Assembly (NCBI GenBank): GCA_034509495.1
Contig: CM067517.1
Coordinates: 29,563,979-29,627,978 of the forward strand
DNA from: Acestrorhynchus altus
Taxonomy: Eukaryota > Chordata > Actinopteri > Characiformes > Acestrorhynchidae
Direction of reading: 5' to 3'
DNA length: 64,000 nucleotides
A model generated the notes under the pieces. That model was not told the DNA's origin. It worked only from the letters and a program-made list of their open reading frames with translations, and made no database searches. Below are positions 1 to 13,589 of this stretch, piece by piece. The position numbers were made by a program, and so were the translations under genes. Positions within the stretch are counted from its first letter, which is position 1, and every line of letters starts with the position of its first letter.

Positions 1-26
1 GTCCGAAATCCTCGATCAGGCTAGTT

Positions 27-107
27 ATGTCCAATCAGAAACACACACATGCACACACACACACACACACACACACCGTAACTTACTTACACACCCATAC
101 ACACACA

Positions 108-162
<55 letters not shown>

Positions 163-251
163 TAACTTACTCACACACCCATACAAACACACACACACAC
201 ACCGTAACTTACTCACACTACCATACACACACACACACACACACACACACC

Positions 252-311
<60 letters not shown>

Positions 312-514
312 ATAACTTACACATCCATACAAACACACACACACACACACCATAACTTACTCACACACCCATACACACACACACACGCACACACACACAC
401 ACATACACAGTGACACACACACACACATACTCACACACGCACACACACACACATACACAGTGACACACACATGCACAAACACACACACACACCGTTACTT
501 ACTCACACACCCGT

Positions 515-546
<32 letters not shown>

Positions 547-640
547 AGTGACTCACACACACACACAAACACACATACACAGTGACACACACATGCATAC
601 ACACACACGCACACACACACACACACACACAAACACATAC
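27..640. repeat. (CA)n microsatellite with an embedded composite minisatellite
   Basis: Almost pure CA dinucleotides are interrupted about seven times by a short motif reading roughly GTAACTTACTCACACACC followed by CATAC, and later by ACAGTGACACACACATGCA blocks. The tract is therefore a composite repeat, not a simple microsatellite. Long open frames on both strands (His-Thr and Cys-Val repeats) are by-products of the dinucleotide and are not genes. The 641-735 stretch after it holds nothing I recognise. Confidence 0.95.
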
Positions 641-734
641 TTGCAGACCTGAAACTGGCCTACAAAGCCAAAAATGGACCAGCACCTCCATACATAACTC
701 GGGTTGAGCTTGGGTTGACCCACCATCACTAAAG

Positions 735-3208
735 TGCCGAGTTCGGTAAAAAGGGCTGAGTTCAGTAAAGGGCTGAGTTCTGTAAAGTGCTGAGTTCGGA
801 AAAGGGCTGAGTTCGGTAAAGTGCTGAGTTCTGTAAAGTGCTGAGCTCGGTAAATTGATGAGTCCGGTAAATTGCTAAGCTCGGTAAAGTGTCGAGTTCT
901 GTAAAGTGCTGAGTTCGGTAAAGTGCTGGGTTCTGTAAAGTGCTGAGTTCTGTAAAGTGTTGAGTTCGGAAAAGGGCTGAGTTCGGTAAAGGGCTGAGTT
1001 CGGTATAGGGCTGAGTTCTGTAAAGTGCCGAATTCGGTAAATTGCTAAGTTCGGTAAAGTGTCGAGTTCTGTAAAGTGCTGAGTTTGGTAAAGTGCTGAG
1101 TTTGGTAAAGTGCTGAGTTCTGTAAAGTGCTGAGTTCGGAAAAGGGCTGAGTTCGGTAAAGGGCTGAGTTCGGTAAAGTGCTGAATTCTGTAAAGTGCTG
1201 AGTTTTGTAAAGTGCTGAGTTCTGTAAAGTGCTGAGTTCGGAAAAGGGCTGAGTTCTGTAAAGTGCTGAGTTTGGTAAAGTGCTGAGTTTGGTAAAGTGC
1301 TGAGTTCGGTAAATTGCTGAGTTCGGTAAAGTGCTGAGTTCGTTAAAGGGCTGAGTTCGTTAAAGGGCTGAGTTTGGTAAAGTGCTGAGTTCGGTAAAGT
1401 GCCGAGTTTGTTAAAGGGCTGAGTTTGGTAAAGTGCTGAGTTCTGTAAAGTGCTGAGTTCGGTAAAGTGCTGAGTTCTGTAAAGTGCTGAATTCGGTAAA
1501 GTGCTGAGTTCGGTAAAGTGCTGAGTTCTGTAAAGTGCCGAGTTTGGTAAAGTGCTGAGTTCGGTAAAGTGCTGAGTTCGGTAAAGGGCTGAGTTTGGTA
1601 AAGTGCTGAGTTCTGTAAAGTGCTGAGTTCTGTAAGGTGCCGAGTTCGGTAAATTGCTGAGTTTGGTAAAGTGCTGAGTTCGGTAAAGTGCTGAATTCTG
1701 TAAAGTGCTGAGTTTGGTAAAGTGCTGAGTTTGGTAAAGTGCTGAGTTCGGTAAAGTGCTGAGTTTGGTAAAGTGCTGAATTCTGTAAAGTGCTGAATTC
1801 TGTAAAGTGTTGAGTTCTGTAACGTGCTGAGTTCGGTAAATTGCTGAGTTTGGTAAAGTGCTGAGTTTGGTAAAGTGCTGAATTCGGTAAAGTGCTGAGT
1901 TCGGTAAAGTGCTGAGTTCGGTAAAGGGCTGAGTTTGGTAAAGTGCTGAGTTCTGTAAAGTGCTGAGTTCTGTAAAGTGCCGAGTTCGGTAAATTGCTGA
2001 GTTCGGTAAAGTGCTGAGTTTGGTAAAGTGCTGAGTTCTGTAAAGTGCTGAGTTCGGTAAAGGGCTGAGTTCGGTAAAGTGCTGAATTCTGTAAAGTGCT
2101 GAGTTCTGTAAAGTGCTGAGTTCGGTAAAGGACTGAGTTTGGTAAAGTGCTGAGTTCTGTAAAGTGCTGAGTTTTGTAAAGTGCCGAGTTCGGTAAATTG
2201 CTGAGTTCGGTAAAGTGTCGAGTTCTGTAAAGTGCTGAGTTTGGTAAAGTGCTGAGTTCTGTAAAGTGCTGAGTTCGGAAAAGGGCTGAGTTCGGTAAAG
2301 GACTGAGTTCGGTAAAGTGCTGAGTACTATAAAGTGCTGAGTTCAGTAAAGTGCCGAGTTCGTTAAAGGGCTGAGTTTGGTAAAGTGCTGAGTTTTGTAA
2401 AGTGCTGAGTTTGGTAAAGTGCTGAGTTCCGTAAAGTGGTAAGTTTTGTAAAGTGCTGAGTTTGGTAAAGTGCTGAGTTCTGTAAAGTGCTGAGTTTGGT
2501 AAAGTGCTGAGTTTGGTAAAGTGCTGAGTTCTGTAAAGTGCTGAGTTTGGTAAAGTGCTGAGTTCTGTAAAGTGCTGAGTTTGGTAAAGTGCTGAGTTCA
2601 GTAAAGTGCTGAGTTTTGTAAAGTGCTGAGTTTGGTAAAGTGCTGCGTTCAGTAAAGTGCTGAGTTCTGTAAAGTGCTGAGTTTGGTAAAGTGCTGAGTT
2701 CTGTAAAGTGCTGAGTTCTGTAAAGTGCTGAGTTTGGTAAAGTGCTGAGTTTGGTAAAGTGCTGAGTTTTGTAAAGTGCTGAATTCTGTAAAGTGCTGAG
2801 TTTGGTAAAGTGCTGAGTTTGGTAAAGTGCTGCGTTCAGTAAAGTGCTGAGTTCTGTAAAGTGCTGAGTTTGGTAAAGTGCTGAGTTTTGTAAAGTGCTG
2901 AGTTCTGTAAAGTGCTGAATTCTGTAAAGTTCTGAGTTCTGTAAAGTGCTGAGTTTTGTAAAGTGCTGAGTTCTGTAAAGTGCTGAATTCTGTAAAGTTC
3001 TGAGTTTTGTAAAGTCCTGAGTTCTGTAAAGTGCTGAATTCTGTAAAGTGCTGAGTTTGGTAAAGTGCTGAGTTTTGTAAAGTGCTGAGTTCTGTAAAGT
3101 GCTGAGTTTGGTAAAGTGCTGAGTTTTGTAAAGTGCTGAGTTCTGTAAAGTGCTGAATTCTGTAAAGTGCTGAATTCTGTAAAGTTCTGAGTTTGGTAAA
3201 GTGCTGAG
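735..3208. repeat. 17-bp satellite array, about 145 copies, with local higher-order repeats
   Basis: The head-to-tail unit is TGAGTTCGGTAAAGTGC with a few fixed variants (TTCGGT, TTCTGT, TTTGGT, TTTTGT; AAAGTG, AAAGGG, AAATTG). A rare variant containing CGGAAAAGGGC begins at 791, 961 and 1131, exactly 170 bp (10 units) apart, with matching variant order inside the blocks. Another variant (TGCGTTCAG) recurs 187 bp (11 units) apart near 2641 and 2828. On the minus strand the unit has no stop in any frame. Because 17 is not a multiple of three, it yields a 17-residue peptide repeat read through all frames (open over 2363-3235). I see no splice sites or other sign of a gene. Confidence 0.97.
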
Positions 3209-3725
3209 GGAAAACTGCAGTTTTTCTCCAAACAAAACTGTTTTACTCTTATTTTAACTTAATATAATGTGGCAGGCACCCCTGCTCAGGGGACTAAGAG
3301 GACCATGGTGAAACCTTCAACTGCACCTTTTGAGGTCTATTGTGTGTTCGTCAGGCAGGGATGGAGGCCAGGCACGAGCAGGATATAGTCCAGTGTCTTT
3401 ATTAGAAACACCGCGCTAACAAACCAATCAGAGGAAAGTTCAAACAACGTAGTCAATTACAGAAAAAGGGGTCAATACACAATAACTCCGAATATCAGAC
3501 GGAATGCAGAGTATAGCTACAATGGGCTAATACTTGGCAAGGAAACCAGGGGAGAAACCAGTATATATGGGCAGGTACACAGGTGTCAGTAATCCGGTGA
3601 TTGTGACCTGATCATGTGACCCACTGAGGAGGGGATCAGGTCACCAATGGCATGCTGGGTTGTGTAGTCCATGACAGTGTTAATGAGGTGTGTTTATGAT
3701 CATTATCCATTTGTAGAACCATTGT
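3209..3725. mobile_element. Unassigned interspersed-repeat remnant, possibly an LTR fragment
   Basis: This is ordinary-composition sequence between the satellite and the first KLHL10-like unit. A stretch around 3360-3660 (a GTCTTTATTAG motif, then a run reading into GTAGTCCATGACAG) resembles the ends of fish LTR retroelements in reverse orientation. No open frame or domain is visible. The assignment rests on resemblance only. Confidence 0.3.
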
Positions 3726-3734
3726 CTTTTTCAA

Positions 3735-3965
3735 CTTCTCCTGCTCTATGTTCCTCAACCATTTTCATTTTCAGAGTGCTACACAGCTGCTTAGAAGAAC
3801 CTATTGCTGCTATTTTTTCACACAAGCTCTGGGTTTTTTAAAGCTTTTTTGTGTATTTATCTTTCATCTTCTTTGTTATAAGCTCTACTCTCCCTTTCTC
3901 GTCCTTTACTACTGTAATAATGTGAATGTCCCCACTGCGGGACTAATAAAGCATTATCTGATCTG
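3735..3965 (+). mobile_element. LINE 3' tail, truncated (leader of unit A)
   Basis: The sequence ends in GGGACTAATAAAGCATTATC, the type of terminus carried by fish L2/Rex1-like LINEs (polyadenylation-like AATAAA plus a short terminal repeat). The same tail recurs near 12,000, 20,610 and 32,010, each time just upstream of a KLHL10-like copy. Here the part before the tail differs: 3735-3830 instead matches 19,480-19,580. The downstream flank runs straight into the unit with no gypsy insertion, so this is an empty site for the element seen in units C and D. Confidence 0.65.
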
Positions 3966-4357
3966 TTCACACTAACAGTCACTTTGATGCCCAAACTTTT
4001 ACATGCTTCTGTATCAGGTCACTCACAAATGTCCAAAACCAGAATGTTGACAGAGACACTTTAGAGATAAAGATTCAGTTTTACTTTGAGTATAAAAAAA
4101 TCCAGAAGACATCTGTCATTCCAATCAGCTCTTATTAATAGAAGTCTGTATGAAAATGATGCTTTAGACTTTGTTCCAGACTCAGTCTTTCAACTTCACT
4201 GCTCTGGACTCAGTCCTCCAGTATCGTCCAGTTCAGTGTAGAAGCTCAAACTGTGGGGGACGAACTAATGAAAAACAAAGACTTTCTGTTAAGACTTTTT
4301 GTTGAAAAACAGATGAAAGGCACAAAATGACTGTAAGAGTCAAGAAACAGTTACTTC

Positions 4358-4359
<2 letters not shown>

Positions 4360-4413
<54 letters not shown>
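4360..4413. repeat. (TG)n microsatellite, 3' flank of KLHL10-like copy A
   Basis: There are about 26 TG dinucleotides. The paralogous position in copy C (about 23,494-23,521) holds only about 14. In copies B (about 12,240) and D (about 35,530) it is essentially absent, so the microsatellite has changed length or been lost independently among the duplicates. Confidence 0.9.
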
Positions 4414-4419
<6 letters not shown>

Positions 4420-4954
4420 CAGTTTAGTGAGAGGCTACTGCTCTGAACTGTACAATTTGTACACAATTCAGCTGATGGTGGCGCTGTTGCAAATGTCACC
4501 CAATATTTATGTGACAGAAAAAGCAGTGAAGAGTGATCAGCATGTTAAGTTCACTCACCTTAAACTCTTTATTACATTTGTTTTTTCTGGATTTGAAGGT
4601 TGTTTGTGAGCATTAGTTTCTCTGTAGTATTTCAGAAATGTCGGGGAGGCCAGATATCAGACAACAACTCAGACACGGTAAAATACTTAAGTTTGAGGCC
4701 TCAAACCTGCAAAGAGCAATAAAAGCAGCATTTCTTTAATCCAGCAGCAGCTTTGACTGAAATACAACCATCACATACATCCACTCTTCCACATATGACA
4801 CTGCTGACACAACCTGAAGACACCTTACTTAGTACAATAACAGTATAAAGATACTAAACTATAACTACACAACTATATAAACTACATTTTATCTGGATAT
4901 TGTCAAATGTTGCGGCAGTGATAAAGAACTGATTATTTCATTATTTTGTCCAGT

Positions 4955-8760
<3,806 letters not shown>

Positions 8761-9454
8761 CATTGCTCCTCCGGTTGCAGTTCGGGGGAAGAATGTGAAC
8801 TTTAGAACGCTACATCACAAACAGCAAACCTAATGAGTACGCTTTTCTATGATGTCTTATGATGTCATTTAACTGTATTGATATGAAGGTCTGGATTATC
8901 AGTTCTAGGATTTAATCTGCCAAGAAGTGAGAAATCTAATAGCAACTTTTGACTGGGATTTTTATTTACAAAACAGGTTTATCTAGTAAAATAACTTTAT
9001 AATTCATATCTACAGGCTCTGGTTTAGTGACGATGGTTAACTTCTTACCTTTAACATTATTAAAAATGCTTGATTTATGGCATTTGTCTTTTGGTTCTAG
9101 ACAACAAGTATATTAAGCAACTGAATATCTAATAATATATGGGATAACCTCTAAACTGAGAATGAACCAGCTTTTTTTATAGATTCCATTCTGTGGGATA
9201 ATACCATGTCACAACTAAGCAGGGTGATTGGCAGAGGAAAGTTATGCCAAATCCAAATTACACTACAGCAGTAATACTAAATAGACAGTATTGTTTATAT
9301 TTATATAAAGAAACTGGGCCATTAGGGTTTAGTCCAGCCCAGATAATGGTGAGGGGTTGCGCTAGGAAGGGCATCCAAATATAAAAACTTTAAATAATAA
9401 TGCCAAAAGAAGAAGAAGTTTATATTTATATAAATGTTTAAAATTATATTCATA
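8761..9454. other. 5' flank of copy A plus a MITE-like fragment
   Basis: 8,761-9,240 is the shared upstream flank of the KLHL10-like units; its terminal phrase GATTCCATTCTGTG recurs near 17,780, 28,650 and 40,180. Homology to the other units ends near 9,245. Around 9,310-9,400 lies a piece (GGTGAGGGGTTGCGCTAGGA) of a widespread fish repeat that also appears in opposite orientation near 10,290 and 27,240. No gene is seen. Confidence 0.55.
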
Positions 9455-9460
9455 AAAAAC

Positions 9461-9520
9461 TCAACATCCGAACTGTGAATCCGGACATAATGGAGCTCGT
9501 CTTGCAGTACATCTAATTTA
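9461..9520 (+). pseudogene. Inverted fragment of the KLHL10-like BTB exon
   Basis: The plus strand encodes a relic of the second BTB exon, with the recognisable run NPDIMELVLQYI (compare SPDIMELVLQYIYTCD in copy C). All four main copies are on the minus strand, so this small piece is inverted relative to the array. It is followed by unrelated AT-rich sequence. Confidence 0.65.
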
Positions 9521-9939
9521 ACGTGACACTTGACACGGTTTCTATTTTTTCTGAACTTATGTTCATCTTTGGTGAGCATCGGTTTACTTATTGACACTTA
9601 GAACACCAGTAATGTTCATTTGTTCAGAGGGGCTCAAACTAAGCCAGTGGAGCTAAACATGTTTTTAAATACATTTATTTATTAACAAAGTTAATAACTT
9701 GTTGATTTGCAGTTTCTCTGGATGAATAAAGTCATTCTGATTCTGATTTGCTTAAAAAGCTCAGTTGTCGTTGGGGTTTTGCAAATCAACTTAGAGATTT
9801 CTGATTAAGCAGCAGATCTGATGGAAGGTAGATGATCTGAACAATAAGCTTCTCCAACAAATCACAGCTTAATAAAACATCAGAATCACAGGGAGGCCTA
9901 TGTTCTGTCCTGAGAGTTCAGCGTCCGAAAAGTGACGAC

Positions 9940-10255
9940 CTGTCAAAGACAGTGCAGAAGATGTCTTCCATGTGTTTCGGAAACCCACCTGCTTTTGATT
10001 CTCATTTCAAAAAGGAGGTGAAGGTGGTGAGCTGTTCTATTTTTTGCTACCACTGCGTAAAGTCATCTGGAAGCATGATATTGACTTTCACTGCTATGCT
10101 GAAGACTCAAAAACAGAGATTCAATACTAGGCCAAATAAACCCATTAACCCTATTAATCTAGATGGTTTTTCAATTATGCCCAGCTCCACTGTAAGAAAC
10201 CTTGGGGTTATATTTGACTCAGACCTCTCATTCGACACTCGCTACTCATCATATT
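9940..10255 (+). mobile_element. LINE reverse-transcriptase fragment (L2/Rex1-like)
   Basis: An open stretch contains INLDGFSI and STVRNLGVIFDSDLSFD. The latter is the conserved block of the C-terminal reverse-transcriptase region of fish L2/Rex1-type LINEs. It ends shortly after, and the next block of the same domain appears about 0.9 kb downstream (11,160-11,490) with KLHL10-like debris between. This is a dead fragment without an ORF start. Confidence 0.75.
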
Positions 10256-10740
10256 TATGATCTGCATTATAGTTTTGGCACAAGTGTTATATTCTCCTGA
10301 TGCGACCTCACTATTTATCCGGGCTTGGGACTGGCAAGAAGTACAAACTACACCCCTAATGGCTGGTTAGTAGCATCAAATTACTGACATCAAATTACTG
10401 TCATATTAGTGACATCAAATTACTGACAGTTTTAATGGTCAACTACTTGATGACCCACTAAAGCACCAGACTGTACCAAAACAAATGTTGTGTCCATAAA
10501 CTTTGTCCAATATGTGGTGCCTTGCCAAAAGTGGGTTGGTCCAAAGCTCCCGCACAAACAATACTGGAGGGCACAAGAAAATGGTACCACTACATTCTCT
10601 GGGTTATGTAGAAGGACATCATCACTGTAAATCCTCTAACATTCATTCCAATGGGGAAAACTAGCTACTGCAATTAATTAATAACATTTGCACTTTATCT
10701 TGTATGAAAAAACTTCATCTGATGGGTCAAATTAATCAGA
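10256..10740. other. Intergenic repeat debris
   Basis: 10,260-10,350 is a copy of the common fish repeat containing GATGCGACCTCA and TTTATCCGGGCTTGGGAC. The remainder has short direct repeats (TACTGACATCAAAT three times near 10,380-10,430) and no recognisable gene. Confidence 0.5.
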
Positions 10741-11130
10741 ATCTTGCTCAATCCAGGAAAGCTCAGGTTACACCAATTTAGATTTCAGTTTGATTTTGCA
10801 GGCCATTTACTTTCTGAACTGTTCAGTAGAATCACTTCATAATTCACATCTAGAGAGTTCTGAGATTAGTAATGGTTAATGTTCTACTCTTTAACATTAT
10901 TATAATGCTGATTTGAGGGCGTTTTTCTCTTGGTTCTAGATAGTAAGTCTATTTAGATAACAGCATATCTTAAATGAGGATCAGAACTTTCAAATGCTGA
11001 GAAATTGTCCCACCTGAAATAGTCACTATGTCTTCACTGAGGCTTTGAATTCAACCTCACCCACTTTGATGACCACATCACAGACAGCTGCCACATGCAG
11101 ATGATTGAGGAAACTCTAGGAGGGTCAAGT
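10740..11130 (-). pseudogene. Rearranged fragment of KLHL10-like upstream flank and BTB exon 1
   Basis: 10,740-10,970 matches the flank that lies upstream of the gene in unit C (about 28,380-28,600), whereas 10,975-11,130 matches the BTB-start exon and its neighbour (about 27,830-28,000). The order of the two blocks is swapped relative to units A-D. This is a partial extra copy created by rearrangement between units A and B, not a fifth gene. Confidence 0.65.
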
Positions 11131-11159
11131 TTGCTCCTCACAAAAACTCCAAGTTGCTC

Positions 11160-11490
11160 CTTGTAGTAAAAACAGAATTCTTCCACCTACGTAATATTAC
11201 CAAATTGCTGAGATACTGGTGCACGCATTCATAACATCCAGATTGGATTATTGTAATGCCCTTCTAGCTGGTAGTTCAGGGAAATCCTTACAGAAGCTCC
11301 ACTAGTACAAAACACTGCTGTAAGGTTTTCACCAGAAAATTCTATCATATTGTCCAACATTGTCCTGTCCTCCACTGGCATCCTTTTCAATTCCAAATCA
11401 GCTTATAAAATCTTGCTCCTAACATACAAGTCACCAAAATGGTTTAGCCTCAAATTATCTAAAGATCTTTTAAACGCCACAAACTGACTG
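11160..11490 (+). mobile_element. LINE reverse-transcriptase C-terminal fragment (L2/Rex1-like)
   Basis: Conceptual translation across small frameshifts gives FFHLRNITKLL, HPDWIIVMPF (family form SRLDYCNALLAG) and a region equivalent to VLSTLHWLPVKFRI, in the order expected of an L2/Rex1-type LINE. Stops and frameshifts are frequent. It likely continues the element at 9,940-10,255, split by a later rearrangement. Confidence 0.75.
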
Positions 11491-11849
11491 TCACAAACTG
11501 AAGTGCAGTTCTTGTCCAACACGGAGTGGTCAAAGTTTACACTCTGCTTAAATGACCTGTGTGGTCAATGGTGAACGCTCACCTCAGTTTGGATAAGGTT
11601 TAGGTGATTGACATCCTTGCCTCATGGGGAAATAAGCACGGTGAAGTGCAAGAGTGCACAAAAAACAGCAGGAAAACATTGAGGACAAAAATCAAACACG
11701 GCACTGAATGTTTTTATTAAGCTTCAATATTTTGAAATCTGTTGATGCTAGAATTGTAGAAAACCTTTTAAATCACTGAAACTGCTTTAAGTCTGAAAAA
11801 CTGCTCATTCTGAAAACAAGCTCTCTTATAACACACCATGTCCCCGTGT
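11491..11849. other. Intergenic, nothing recognised
   Basis: The sequence is AT-rich with no domain, repeat family or splice-bounded exon that I can support. Confidence 0.5.
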
Positions 11850-12015
11850 AATTACCTGTTAATAATCTATAAATAATGTTTATTATTTACACTGTTTATA
11901 CTGTATATTGTATATCCTGCACTGTGTATTTATCTTTTATCTTCGTTATAAGCTCTACTTCTTCTCGCCCTTTTACTACGTAATAGCGGAATCCCCACTG
12001 GCGGACTAATAGCAT
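11850..12015 (+). mobile_element. LINE 3' tail, uninterrupted (leader of unit B, empty LTR site)
   Basis: This is the same LINE 3' untranslated tail as in units C and D, but the target ACTGTTTATACTG (about 11,891-11,903) is continuous, with one copy of TTTA. In unit C the 618-bp solo LTR sits exactly here. The end GGACTAATAGCATTATCTG also runs directly into the unit flank without the gypsy element. Confidence 0.75.
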
Positions 12016-12354
12016 TATCTGATCTGTTCACACTAACAGTCACTTTGATGCCCAAACTTTACGTCGTATCAGCCATCACAAATGTCCAAAACCAGAATGT
12101 TGACAGAGACACTTTAGAGATAAAGATTCAAGCCTACTTTGAGCATAAAAACAAGTTAACTCTGGACTGGTCCTCCAGTATCTTCCAGTTCAGCTTCAAA
12201 GTGTGAGAACCAATGAAGACAAACACAAAAACAAACACTTGTGTGTAAAATACAGTTTATTGAGAGGCTCCCGCTCTGAACTGTACCATTTGTAATTTAG
12301 CTGATGGTGGCTGTTGCAACAAGTCACCCAATATTTGGGCGGACAGAAATGTCA

Positions 12355-13142
12355 GAATAAAAAGATTAAGGTGTTTTTGCTTCTCTGTAGTTTGTTTGAT
12401 TAGTTCAAATCACTTTGGAACTAAATTTTTTCTACAGGTGGTTTGGATCGTTTCACACAAAGAAAAAATCTTTCTTCACCCATATGCATCAAAACAAAAC
12501 TACTAAACAGTGCCTTCCTTTTATTGGTCAGAACCGAGATGGATTTAGAAGGAATTCACAGGAAGGAGGTGCTGTGTTCTGGTCCAAATCAACTTCAACC
12601 TGCAGAGCTCTTAACTCACACCTGCAGTGAACACCTGGATAGTGGAGCTCGGATTCTGACCACATGAACCGGGTCAGAGTTCCCTTTGGACCTGACCAAG
12701 ACTATCTACTCTAAAGGGTCTCGGTGTGGTTGTTCTGGGCATCTGAGTGTGATTACTGTTTTCACACCTGACCAAACCAACCACATCAAGAGTCCAAATG
12801 AACCAGAGCTCACTTCTAACTGACCAGAAGATGCAGGTGTGAAAACACCCTTAAAGAACCATGAGTGTTTGATCATGAGTCCAGACCTTTCTCACAGACT
12901 GCTGTTTAAACTGAAGCTGAAGGAGTTTCATCACGAACCTTCAGTCTTTGTTTGGATCACTTTACAGCCTCCTGGATTCCTGCGCCACTCTGGGCTGTGG
13001 GAGCACTGGTTCTGCTCCCACCACTGGCCCATGGAGTCAGTGTGTATGATGGGATGGAGCTGAGACAAGAAATGATGGTGTAATTATAATGATTGTGTAA
13101 TTACTGTGTGAATGATTGTAGTTATTGTGTAAACAGTAAACT
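12355..13142. mobile_element. Unit-B-specific insertion, probably a non-autonomous DNA transposon
   Basis: Copies A, C and D read GACAGAAA directly into AGTGAAGAGTGATCAGC, but copy B has about 790 bp between these phrases. The insert contains fish-repeat-like phrases (ACCAAACCAACCACA; GCAGGTGTGAAAACACCCTT) reminiscent of hAT-type non-autonomous elements. Two short overlapping open frames in it show no domain. The boundaries are inferred by comparing paralogs, and clean terminal inverted repeats were not established. Confidence 0.5.
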
Positions 13143-13589
13143 AGAGAGTGAAGAGTGATCAGCATGTTAAGTCTTACCCACCAACTCTTTATTAAATTTG
13201 TTTTTTCTGGATTTGAAGGTTGTTTGTGAGCATTAGTTTCTCTGTAGTATTTCAGAAATGTTGGGGACGCCGGATATCAGACAACAACTCAGACCATGGT
13301 GGAAAAGATTTAAGTTTGAGGCCTCAAACCTGCAAAGAGCAGAAAAGAGACATTTCTTTAATCCAGCAGCAGCTTTGACTGAAATACAACCATCACAACA
13401 TCCACTTCTTCCACATATGACACTGCTGACACAACTTAAAGACCACGCTAGTTTAGTACAATAACAGTATAAAGATACACTAAACTATAAACTATACAAC
13501 TCTATAAACTACATTTTGTCTGGATATTGTCAAATGTTGGTGGCAGTGATAAAAAGAACTGATTTCTATTTCCATTATTTTGTCCAGTC

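Noticed and set aside
25..691. Open frames of His-Thr and Cys-Val repeats on both strands, and similar ones in other CA tracts
   Set aside because: Dinucleotide repeats without stops create them automatically.
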